From contig JABUUX010000321.1 in the NCBI GenBank assembly GCA_021442965.1, forward strand, positions 1 to 5,460: DNA of 5,460 bases, in the 5' to 3' direction. Source of the stretch: Treponema sp. (GTDB lineage: Bacteria > Spirochaetota > Spirochaetia > Treponematales > Treponemataceae). The position numbers and the translations under genes are program-made. The notes under the pieces are model-generated. The model was not told where the DNA came from and did no database searches. It saw only the letters and a program-made list of their open reading frames with translations. Of the stretch, positions 1 to 5,460 are shown in pieces (the first letter of the stretch is position 1; each line of letters begins with the position of its first letter).

Positions 1-470
1 ACGAACTCTTCTTCCTCAAAATCTTCAATCTCTTCTTCGGTTTCTTCTTCTACATCTTCCTCAAGTTCAGAAAGTTCTTCGTCTTTGTATGCTTCGGCTT
101 CAAGTTCACTTTCTTCCTCTGCTTCTGATTCTTCTTCTGTTTCTTCTTCTACGAACTCTTCTTCTTCAGTATCTTCAAGACCATCATCAAAAGTTTCTTC
201 TTCCTCTTCAGGAATTTCATCTTCAAAATCTTCTAATTCTTCAAGCGGTTCTTCTTCAATGTTTTCTTCATTTGTTATTTCATTTTCAGATTTTGTTTCT
301 GGTATTATATTCTCAAAATCCTGTTCTATTTCTTCATCAATATATTCTTCTTCAATATCATTAAAATCTTCTGCGTTTTCTTCATCTGAATATTCATCTT
401 CCTCATACACAGAATCTTCTTCGGTTTCTTCAACTGAATACTCTTCTTCGTCTTCTGACTCTTCAGTGTA
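1..470 (-). repeat. Low-complexity GAA/GAG-rich tract encoding the acidic tail
   Basis: The minus strand is dominated by GAA, GAG, GAT and GAC codons, giving long purine-rich runs and the mirror pyrimidine-rich plus strand. Short exact direct repeats occur within it. A 17-bp unit (TCTTCTTCGGTTTCTTC on the plus strand) is at 31-47 and 415-431. A 14-bp unit (ACGAACTCTTCTTC) is at 1-14 and 151-164. All changes of repeat length in multiples of three would keep the frame, so tail length may vary between strains. The Ser-rich plus-strand frame over this tract is an antisense shadow. Confidence 0.6.
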
Positions 471-932
471 CTCAGGAACGCCTGAACCAGAAACAATCTC
501 ATCTTCTTTTTGAGTTATTTTTGTAATACCATATAAATCAGAATCTTCTTCTCCATTCTCTGCAATCATTGCAGCCCCAAAAAAGCGTTCATCCTGATTT
601 GTTCGTTTTGTAAGCTTTACAATACAATTGGAATTTTTTGATATTCCTACAGCCTGTGCTGCTTCTGGAGAAAGCAGAATGGCAACCCCTTCTGATGGAT
701 CCAAGGCTCCTATTACAAGAATATCCACTGTTGTTTTTCCGGAAATATTGGTGACCGTAATTGTATCCCCTGGCAGATAACCAACTGTTTTTGCAAAATT
801 ACCGGCTGGAAGAACACCTTCCTCTGCAACAACTGCACGTCCGTCTAAAGAAGGACTGAATGAAGCAAAAAGTGAGCAGATAACAAAAATACCTGCAAGC
901 TTAAACAAAAATTTTACGAAATTGTTTTTCAT
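1..932 (-). CDS. Secreted protein with RlpA-like double-psi barrel-like domain and long acidic tail (C-terminus off the left edge)
   Basis: The reading frame starts at ATG 932-930 and stays open for 310 codons to the window edge, so the stop is not seen. Residues 1-28 look like a Sec signal peptide: Lys at positions 2 and 7, then a hydrophobic core (LAGIFVICSLFA) with likely cleavage near residues 23-28. Residues about 33-107 follow the layout of RlpA/DPBB domains: LPGDTITVTN (53-62), a short turn with SGKTTVDILV, then LSPEAAQAVGI (87-97), which matches the family's DLSxxAAxxLG segment. The His and Asp needed for RlpA lytic transglycosylase activity are not at the expected places, so I infer a structural or binding role. 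From about residue 153 to the edge the protein is mostly Glu and Asp, with Ser, Thr, Phe and Tyr interspersed and almost no Lys or Arg. It is probably disordered and exported to the periplasm or surface. It is the second gene of a leftward operon. The function is unknown; the domain call is moderate and the gene call is strong. Confidence 0.8.
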   Translation of the reverse strand, partial: MKNNFVKFLFKLAGIFVICSLFASFSPSLDGRAVVAEEGVLPAGNFAKTVGYLPGDTITVTNISGKTTVDILVIGALDPSEGVAILLSPEAAQAVGISKNSNCIVKLTKRTNQDERFFGAAMIAENGEEDSDLYGITKITQKEDEIVSGSGVPEYTEESEDEEEYSVEETEEDSVYEEDEYSDEENAEDFNDIEEEYIDEEIEQDFENIIPETKSENEITNEENIEEEPLEELEDFEDEIPEEEEETFDDGLEDTEEEEFVEEETEEESEAEEESELEAEAYKDEELSELEEDVEEETEEEIEDFEEEEF

Positions 933-947
933 AATCCCACCACCTTA
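933..947 (-). promoter_or_regulatory. Ribosome binding site of the acidic-tail protein, overlapping the upstream stop
   Basis: Read on the minus strand, the TAA stop of the upstream gene runs straight into AAGGTGGTGGG, about 7 nt (counted from the first GGTGG) before the ATG at 932. This purine-rich Shine-Dalgarno supports that start. The 12-bp gap suggests translational coupling with the 945-1439 gene. Confidence 0.6.
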
Positions 948-1439
948 TAAAGCTTTCTGAATATCTGATATCAAAGTCCCGGAAACTTCGCGCACAGAAT
1001 CTTCTGTGCTTGGAAATTTCTTACTGCCTTTGACAGAACTTGAATGTAAAGTTTCGCCTGATTTGCAACTAACCATTACCCAGTCAATATGGTCTAACCT
1101 GCAAGGAGTTTTGTCATATTCATTTTTTATTGTACTTGCATCGTAGTAAACTTTAATTTGCACAAAAAGGTCACTGCCTCCATCATAAGCTTCTCCAAAT
1201 CCCAAATACATCAGTTCAGAATCTTCTTCTGCAGAGTCTGAAACTTGAGCTAAAGAATTTGTAGCAATATATCCTCTATCAAAAAAGCCGTTCAAAAGTT
1301 CATCTTCGATTATCATAGATTCTTCACTTACATAATCCAAAGCTTTATTATGCTGAACAATTTGGACCGAAATCTGGCCTGCAAAACACATTGCACTTGT
1401 AAATAAAACCAGAAAGACTGTAAATATCTTTTTTCCCAT
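945..1439 (-). CDS. Small exported protein of unknown function
   Basis: I do not recognise the family. The frame could begin at 1475, 1451 or 1439. I prefer ATG 1439-1437 because it gives a compact signal peptide (MGKKIFTVFLVLFTSAMCFA, likely cleaved before GQ) and has GGGGTG four bases upstream, whereas the 1475 start has no Shine-Dalgarno and would add a 12-residue extension. From 1439 the protein is 164 residues, about 144 after cleavage. The mature part starts with a beta-strand-like stretch (ISVQIVQ), then a probable helix with ELLNGFFDRGYIATN. That resembles the first helix of small secreted proteins with a CsgG/FlgT-like fold, but the likeness is too weak to name. Two Cys occur in the mature part (in TPCRLDH and VSCKSG), compatible with a disulfide. 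The Cys in SAMCFA lacks a proper lipobox, so a lipoprotein is unlikely. It is the first gene of the leftward pair and lies 12 bp before the acidic-tail gene, so the two may act together in the envelope. Confidence 0.75.
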   Translation of the reverse strand: MGKKIFTVFLVLFTSAMCFAGQISVQIVQHNKALDYVSEESMIIEDELLNGFFDRGYIATNSLAQVSDSAEEDSELMYLGFGEAYDGGSDLFVQIKVYYDASTIKNEYDKTPCRLDHIDWVMVSCKSGETLHSSSVKGSKKFPSTEDSVREVSGTLISDIQKAL

Positions 1440-1473
1440 TTTACACCCCATTATTTTTCTTCTAACAGTCGTC

Positions 1474-1479
1474 ATTCTA
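1474..1479 (-). promoter_or_regulatory. Candidate -10 element for the leftward operon
   Basis: On the minus strand this reads TAGAAT, one mismatch from TATAAT. It would start transcription near 1467, just upstream of the preferred start at 1439. No good -35 lies 17 bp upstream (CTTCAA only). A second possible -10, TATAAA, lies at 1490-1495. At least one leftward promoter is expected here because the neighbouring operon is divergent, but the exact element is uncertain. Confidence 0.25.
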
Positions 1480-1496
1480 TCATCGGAATTTTATAA

Positions 1497-1526
1497 TTGA
1501 AGTTTAGGAAAAAAACACTGTATAAT
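1497..1526 (+). promoter_or_regulatory. Sigma-70-type promoter of the rightward nucleotide-sugar operon
   Basis: The -35 box TTGAAG (1497-1502) and a perfect -10 box TATAAT (1521-1526) are separated by 18 bp that include an A-rich run. Transcription would begin around 1532-1534, leaving a leader of only about 10-12 nt before the ATG at 1544. That leader is just long enough for the ribosome binding site. There is no room for a riboswitch or attenuator, so any control would act at initiation, including interference with the leftward promoter in the same short region. Confidence 0.7.
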
Positions 1527-1533
1527 ATAAATG

Positions 1534-1541
1534 GGTAGGGA
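1534..1541 (+). promoter_or_regulatory. Ribosome binding site for the dehydratase gene
   Basis: A G-rich Shine-Dalgarno-like stretch (GGTAGGGA) ends two bases before the ATG at 1544. It supports that start rather than the ATG at 1531, which opens only a six-codon frame. Confidence 0.5.
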
Positions 1542-1543
1542 AA

Positions 1544-2989
1544 ATGACTAATCAGAAAAATGTTTATATTATCGGTGCTGGTTTTGCAGGCCGAACCATT
1601 GCCGATGACATAAAAAGGAAAAAAGTCTTCGGTACTGTGGCTGCTTTTCTGGATGATGACCAAAACCTTATTGGCACAAAAATAGATGGAATTCCTGTAC
1701 TGGGACCAATAGCCATTATATCATCTCTGCTCAGAAACACTGATAATGATGAAGCTATTATTGCTATTCCCTCTGCCCCAACAGAACGAATACGTGAAAT
1801 TTATGAACTTCTAGTGCAGGCAGGCTTCAAACACATAAAAATTCTCCCCAGTGTAAGTCAGATCGTTAATGGAACAGCCCATTTTGTTCAAGCCCGAGAA
1901 ATTGACCCATTGGACATTCTTGGACGTACTCCAATTACAATTTCACTTAAAGAAAGCCTGAACTATCTTCGCGGAAAACGCGTTTTAATTACTGGAGCCG
2001 GTGGTTCCATAGGAAGCGAGCTTTCACGTCAGCTGTTAAGCGGTGGTGCCGAACGCCTTTACCTTTTTGGTCATGGAGAAAATTCAATTGTAAAAATTTA
2101 TCGTGAACTACTGGTTCTTCAGCGTGAAGGAGTTGGCGAAAAAGCAACAATTGTACCAATTATTGGCGACATGAAAGACCAAAATTATGTAGATTACATT
2201 ATAAAACAGACACATTGCGATGTTATTTTCCACTGTGCAGCTTATAAACATGTTGATATGATGGAAGAAAACCCTGTTGCGGCTGTAGAAAACAATGTTT
2301 TTGGAACAAAAAATCTTCTGGATGCATCTATAAAACATAAAGTATCTCGTTTTGTTCTCATTTCTACAGATAAAGCAGTAAGTCCGGTGTGTACCTACGG
2401 TTATTCAAAAATGCTGTGTGAAAAACTTGTTCTAGAGGCCAGTAAAAGAGCAGCAAAAAACCAAGCCATTATGTTCGTACGTTTCGGAAATGTTTTAGGA
2501 AGCCGAGGCTCTATTCTCCCTCTCTTTCAAAGTCAAATAAAAAATGGCGGACCTGTAACTGTAACAGATCCTAATATGGTCCGGTATTTTATGACTATTC
2601 CGGAAGCCTGTTCTTTGGTTCTTCAAACTGGAGGACACGGACAAAACGGCAAATCTTATCTTCTGGATATGGGAGAACCCATTAAGATTCTGGACCTTGC
2701 AGAACAGATTATACGTTTTTCCGGACTTGAACCCTACAAAGACATAGATATAAAAATTACTGGAATAAGACCTGGAGAACGTCTTGATGAACCTTTATGG
2801 CTTAAAGAAGAAAATCCTTCACCAACAGATTACGCAAAGGTACTCCAACTTGTTAATTTACCCTGGCAGAAAGAAAAATTGGATAAAACGCTGGAAGATT
2901 TGTACCCTATATGCTTTTTTGTTCAGGGAAAGTCAAATCTTTATAGAAATAAAGAAGAATTACAGAAGATAATAAATATCAAGGATTAA
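1544..2989 (+). CDS. CapD/FlaA1-family UDP-GlcNAc 4,6-dehydratase-like enzyme
   Basis: This 481-residue protein belongs to the CapD polysaccharide-biosynthesis branch of the extended short-chain dehydrogenases. Residues 5-130 form an N-terminal Rossmann-like (CoA-binding-type) domain with GAGFAG (11-16), ending in the family hallmark DPLDILGR (121-128). The catalytic domain follows: NAD(P)-binding GAGGSIGS (151-158), CAAYKHVDMME (231-241), STDKA (274-278), YGYSK with Tyr285 and Lys289, FVRFGNVLGSRGS (311-323), and GIRPGERLDEPLW (407-419). Family enzymes convert UDP-GlcNAc to UDP-4-keto-6-deoxy-HexNAc, either with retention (PglF/WbpM-like) or with C5 inversion (FlaA1/PseB-like). WbpM and PglF have an N-terminal membrane domain and are about 590-660 residues; this protein has no membrane segment, so it should be cytosolic. 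It keeps the YxxxK tyrosine that WbpM and PglF replace with Met. An aminotransferase follows after 3 bp and probably uses its product. The family call is very strong; the exact sugar stereochemistry is not settled. Confidence 0.93.
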   Translation: MTNQKNVYIIGAGFAGRTIADDIKRKKVFGTVAAFLDDDQNLIGTKIDGIPVLGPIAIISSLLRNTDNDEAIIAIPSAPTERIREIYELLVQAGFKHIKILPSVSQIVNGTAHFVQAREIDPLDILGRTPITISLKESLNYLRGKRVLITGAGGSIGSELSRQLLSGGAERLYLFGHGENSIVKIYRELLVLQREGVGEKATIVPIIGDMKDQNYVDYIIKQTHCDVIFHCAAYKHVDMMEENPVAAVENNVFGTKNLLDASIKHKVSRFVLISTDKAVSPVCTYGYSKMLCEKLVLEASKRAAKNQAIMFVRFGNVLGSRGSILPLFQSQIKNGGPVTVTDPNMVRYFMTIPEACSLVLQTGGHGQNGKSYLLDMGEPIKILDLAEQIIRFSGLEPYKDIDIKITGIRPGERLDEPLWLKEENPSPTDYAKVLQLVNLPWQKEKLDKTLEDLYPICFFVQGKSNLYRNKEELQKIINIKD

Positions 2990-2992
2990 GAT

Positions 2993-4216
2993 ATGGCTGA
3001 ATTAAAAGTTCCGTTCCACAAAGCAGCAATTACAAAAGATGAAGAAGATGCAGTTCTGGAAGTTCTAAGATCAGGCTGGCTTACTACAGGAAAATGGACT
3101 CTGGAATTTGAAAATCAGTTTACAAAAGCGGTAACTGACTCGGAATGTCTTTCAGAAAGAAAAAAAATGGGACTTGAAACAGGGAACATCATTAGTCTTG
3201 CTGTCAATTCAAACACATCAGGCATGATTCTGGCTATGGAAGCCTGTGGAGTTAAACAGGGAAAAGCAGTAATTACCACTCCTTACACGTTTGTTTCCAC
3301 AGCAGCCTGTGCCCGACACTTAAACGGAGATGTTTTATTTGCTGATATTGAAAAAGAATCCTATTCAATTGACCCTGAAAAAATAGAAGAAATACTGAAA
3401 AAAGATACAGAATCCGGCGAACATAAAGTTTGTGCCATTGTTCCTGTCCACATTGCCGGAAATATGTGCAATATGGAAAAAATATGTGCTCTTGCAAAAA
3501 AATATTCCACTCCACAAAACAAAATCTATGTAATTGAAGATGCTGCACACTCTTTCCCCTCCAGAACAAAACTGGGGTATGGAGGAACCATAGGTGACGT
3601 TGGGGTTTTCAGTTTTTACGTCACTAAAACTATTACAACTGCTGAAGGCGGAATGGTAACCACACGAAATGAATCACTGGCAAAAAGAATGACCACTATG
3701 AGACTTCATGGAATGGATCGCACCACATGGGATCGTTACACATCACCTAAAGCATCATGGGAATACGATATCATTGCACCAGGCTATAAATTCAATCTAC
3801 CTGATGTACTTTCAGCCATTGGAGTAAAACAACTTGAACGTTCCAAAGACTTCTATAATAAACGAAGAGCAATTTTTGAAAAATACAATGAAGCCTTTAA
3901 AAATCTGGATTATATAACACTACCTCCAGACGGGGAAGGAAATGCCTGCCATCTTTACCCTGTCAGAATTAATGAAAAATGCAGACTGACAAGGCTTGAA
4001 GCCGCAAAAAAACTCCAGTCGCTTGGAATTGGAATCAGCGTACATTTTATTCCCCTGTTCCATTTTTCTTACTGGAAAGAACTTTACCCTGATTTTTCTG
4101 CCAGTAATTTTCCAAATGCAGAAAAACAATACTCACAGACAATTTCTCTTCCTATATGGCCTGAAATGTCAGACGAAGATATCAATTATGTGATAGAATG
4201 TATAAAAGGTTTATAG
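2993..4216 (+). CDS. DegT/DnrJ/EryC1/StrS-family PLP-dependent nucleotide-sugar aminotransferase
   Basis: This 407-residue protein is a complete member of the sugar aminotransferase family (relatives PglE, PseC, ArnB, SpsC). It most likely transfers an amino group from glutamate to C4 of the UDP-4-keto-6-deoxy-sugar made by the preceding enzyme. Visible landmarks are VPFHKAAITKDEEDAV at the N-terminus, LRSGWLTTGKW (25-35), the phosphate-cup motif NSNTSGM (72-78), EDAAHSF with the pyridine-binding Asp183, FSFYVTKTITTAEGGM (206-221) with the PLP lysine Lys212, GYKFNLPDVLSAIGVKQL (264-281), VHFIPLFHFSYWKE (350-363) and SLPIWPEMSDEDI (385-397). All catalytic residues I can place are present. An extra hydrophilic stretch (about residues 46-66) sits where many homologues have a short turn. 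A Shine-Dalgarno AAGGA (2981-2985) lies 7 nt before the ATG and overlaps the end of the previous gene, whose stop is 3 bp away. This indicates translational coupling. The enzyme should be cytosolic. Family certain; substrate inferred from context. Confidence 0.93.
   Translation: MAELKVPFHKAAITKDEEDAVLEVLRSGWLTTGKWTLEFENQFTKAVTDSECLSERKKMGLETGNIISLAVNSNTSGMILAMEACGVKQGKAVITTPYTFVSTAACARHLNGDVLFADIEKESYSIDPEKIEEILKKDTESGEHKVCAIVPVHIAGNMCNMEKICALAKKYSTPQNKIYVIEDAAHSFPSRTKLGYGGTIGDVGVFSFYVTKTITTAEGGMVTTRNESLAKRMTTMRLHGMDRTTWDRYTSPKASWEYDIIAPGYKFNLPDVLSAIGVKQLERSKDFYNKRRAIFEKYNEAFKNLDYITLPPDGEGNACHLYPVRINEKCRLTRLEAAKKLQSLGIGISVHFIPLFHFSYWKELYPDFSASNFPNAEKQYSQTISLPIWPEMSDEDINYVIECIKGL
4204..4209 (+). 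promoter_or_regulatory. Ribosome binding site supporting the GTG start at 4220
   Basis: AAAAGG lies inside the last codons of the aminotransferase gene, 10 nt before GTG 4220-4222. It is the only Shine-Dalgarno-like element close to the beginning of the next open frame. The next in-frame ATG would be at codon 27, inside the conserved NMLYGSLVRSP segment. Confidence 0.45.
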
Positions 4217-4219
4217 ACA

Positions 4220-5460
4220 GTGAAAAAGAAACTCGTTTCCGAAAAACTTTTTTCTCTTGAAGCAAAAGACTTCTACTCTGACTGCACCAGTGACAATATG
4301 CTTTATGGAAGTCTTGTTAGAAGTCCTGCGATTACTGGCAATATTTCAAAAATCACTATTCCGAATTTACCAGAAGATTATTACTTTTTTACAGCAAAAG
4401 ATATCCCTGGGAAAAATAAAATTGATATAAACGGAACTTCAGTCCAAATTTTTACTGACGGCGCTGTGTCCTACAACGGAGAAGTCCTTGGCATAGTTAT
4501 TGGAAGTAACAAAGAAAAAGTAAAAACTCTGGCAGAAGAAGCAGAAATCTCATTTGACATAAACTCTCTTGAATCAGCCTTCCAGTCTGTAGAAAAAAAA
4601 TATAAGCACCCCACAATCAGCATAGGGCAATCAATAAATGACCTTTCCCGATTTGTAGAAGAACTGAATGATTTGCCATCACTTGATACAGTACAGAATT
4701 CAAAGAACAGATCTGATAAAGATGATTCAAAAGTAATTGCATCACGAATTATAAAAACAGGGTTATATAAATCACTTTCTGTTGAAAAAGCAGAAGAACA
4801 AATTTTTTCAAAAGATGTAAACATTTTTTCAGGATCATGGGAACTAAAACAAGCAGATTCATTATGGCAGGAGACAAGCGGTGCTTTTTGTAAAATGGAA
4901 AATGGCATACTTCACGTTTCAACTGCAACAAAATGGTCTTTCCTGCTTCAAAATATTTTGGATCAGGCATTGGGAATAAGTGAAGAAAAAATTATCATTC
5001 ATAAAACAAAAACCTCAGGAATGTATTCAAACGGAATGTGGAAAAATGCCATTCTTGCAACACAGGTAGCGTTGGGATCCTTCTTAACAGGGAAACCTGT
5101 AAAACTTGTTTACACACAAAGTGAACAGGAAAAATTTATGAAACCCGGAATACAAACCACAGTTTCTTACAAAACCGGAGTTACATCAGATGGAATCATA
5201 AAATCCATGAACATCGATATTTTTGTAAACGCAGGTTCACAAAACCCCTTTGCTCAGGAAATTATCGACAGACTTGTAATAGCATCTACAAATATATACA
5301 AACCAGAAAATCTTTATATTAACGCCAGAGCTGTAACGTCAAAAACTCCTCCAACTTCAATTTATCCTAAAATAATTGACGGTCAAAGTTTTTATGCACT
5401 GGAAGCTCACATACAGCAAATATCAGAAGAACTTCACATTCACCCTGATGAATTCAGATT
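4220..5460 (+). CDS. Molybdenum-hydroxylase large-subunit-like protein (xanthine dehydrogenase/aldehyde oxidase family), possibly degenerate; C-terminus off the right edge
   Basis: Starting at GTG 4220, the frame is open for 413 codons to the window edge. Family members usually run to about 700-800 residues, so roughly half is seen. Residues 27-41 (MLYGSLVRSPAITGN) match the family's LYGxFVRSPHAHA. AKDIPG (59-64) and VSYNGEVLGIVIG (83-95) complete the hammerhead domain. Residues 205-300 match the start of the molybdopterin-binding domain, including LGISEEKIIIH (251-261) and GKPVKLVYTQSEQ (291-303). Residues 378-413 match the segment ending in xEL.I.PDEFR. Cofactor landmarks look eroded: the usual TQ reads TA (235-236), GGGFGGK reads SGMYSNGMWK (266-275), and the RGFG loop reads YPKI (382-385). 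Residues about 115-200 are a poorly conserved linker. No signal peptide is seen. It is the third gene of the operon, starting 3 bp after the aminotransferase stop and in the same frame. I recall a T. pallidum homologue at TP0080, annotated as quinoline 2-oxidoreductase. A substrate cannot be named; it may be inactive or have a changed role. Confidence 0.82.
   Translation, partial: MKKKLVSEKLFSLEAKDFYSDCTSDNMLYGSLVRSPAITGNISKITIPNLPEDYYFFTAKDIPGKNKIDINGTSVQIFTDGAVSYNGEVLGIVIGSNKEKVKTLAEEAEISFDINSLESAFQSVEKKYKHPTISIGQSINDLSRFVEELNDLPSLDTVQNSKNRSDKDDSKVIASRIIKTGLYKSLSVEKAEEQIFSKDVNIFSGSWELKQADSLWQETSGAFCKMENGILHVSTATKWSFLLQNILDQALGISEEKIIIHKTKTSGMYSNGMWKNAILATQVALGSFLTGKPVKLVYTQSEQEKFMKPGIQTTVSYKTGVTSDGIIKSMNIDIFVNAGSQNPFAQEIIDRLVIASTNIYKPENLYINARAVTSKTPPTSIYPKIIDGQSFYALEAHIQQISEELHIHPDEFR

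Noticed and set aside
85..513. Long plus-strand frame encoding a Ser-rich protein
   Set aside because: It is the exact complement of the GAA/GAG-rich acidic tail, has no ribosome binding site, and the minus-strand frame has a signal peptide, a domain and an upstream partner gene.
1531..1551. Six-codon leader frame starting at ATG 1531, overlapping the dehydratase start
   Set aside because: It would begin at or before the predicted transcription start and has no ribosome binding site; its sequence is simply the Shine-Dalgarno region.
1472..1663. Minus-strand frame across the divergent promoter
   Set aside because: It overlaps the start of the well-supported dehydratase gene and the promoter, and its protein shows no recognisable feature.
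4471..4908. Minus-strand frame of 145 codons opposite the third operon gene
   Set aside because: The plus-strand frame there matches the molybdenum-hydroxylase family throughout; the antisense frame has no domain or ribosome binding site.
4220..5460. Calling the third gene a pseudogene because of altered cofactor motifs
   Set aside because: The frame is uninterrupted over 413 codons, scaffold segments are well conserved, and the gene keeps tight operon spacing, all of which argue for a maintained protein.

Overview
The window looks like a chromosomal segment from an A+T-rich spirochaete, most likely a Treponema species. The assignment rests on three points. The rightward gene order (CapD-type dehydratase, DegT-type aminotransferase, molybdopterin-hydroxylase-like protein) matches what I remember of Treponema pallidum TP0077, TP0078 and TP0080. 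The leftward genes are secreted proteins with no close relative I recognise. Coding sequence is rich in Lys, Glu, Ile and Asn. No search was possible, so the genus is an inference.

The layout is two divergent transcription units meeting at a short intergenic region (about 1440-1543). Leftward (minus strand) are two small exported proteins. The first, promoter-proximal, is a roughly 164-residue protein of unknown function (945-1439). The second starts 12 bp after it (1-932, running off the left edge). It carries a signal peptide, an RlpA-like double-psi beta-barrel-like domain and an extreme Glu/Asp-rich tail of more than 150 residues.

Rightward (plus strand) is a tight three-gene operon with 3-bp gaps, driven by a near-consensus sigma-70 promoter (TTGAAG, 18 bp, TATAAT). 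The first gene encodes a UDP-GlcNAc 4,6-dehydratase-like enzyme (1544-2989). The second encodes a PLP-dependent sugar aminotransferase (2993-4216). Together they could convert UDP-GlcNAc to a UDP-4-amino-4,6-dideoxy-sugar, the entry to bacillosamine-, pseudaminate- or legionaminate-type sugars used on flagellins or surface glycans. No acetyltransferase or glycosyltransferase is visible here. The third gene (GTG start at 4220, running off the right edge) encodes a relative of the molybdenum-hydroxylase (xanthine dehydrogenase/aldehyde oxidase) large subunit. Its visible cofactor-binding landmarks are eroded.

The most interesting points are this apparently degenerate molybdopterin-type subunit fused transcriptionally to nucleotide-sugar genes, and the secreted barrel-plus-acidic-tail protein. 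I found no RNA genes, mobile elements, CRISPR arrays or convincing terminators.
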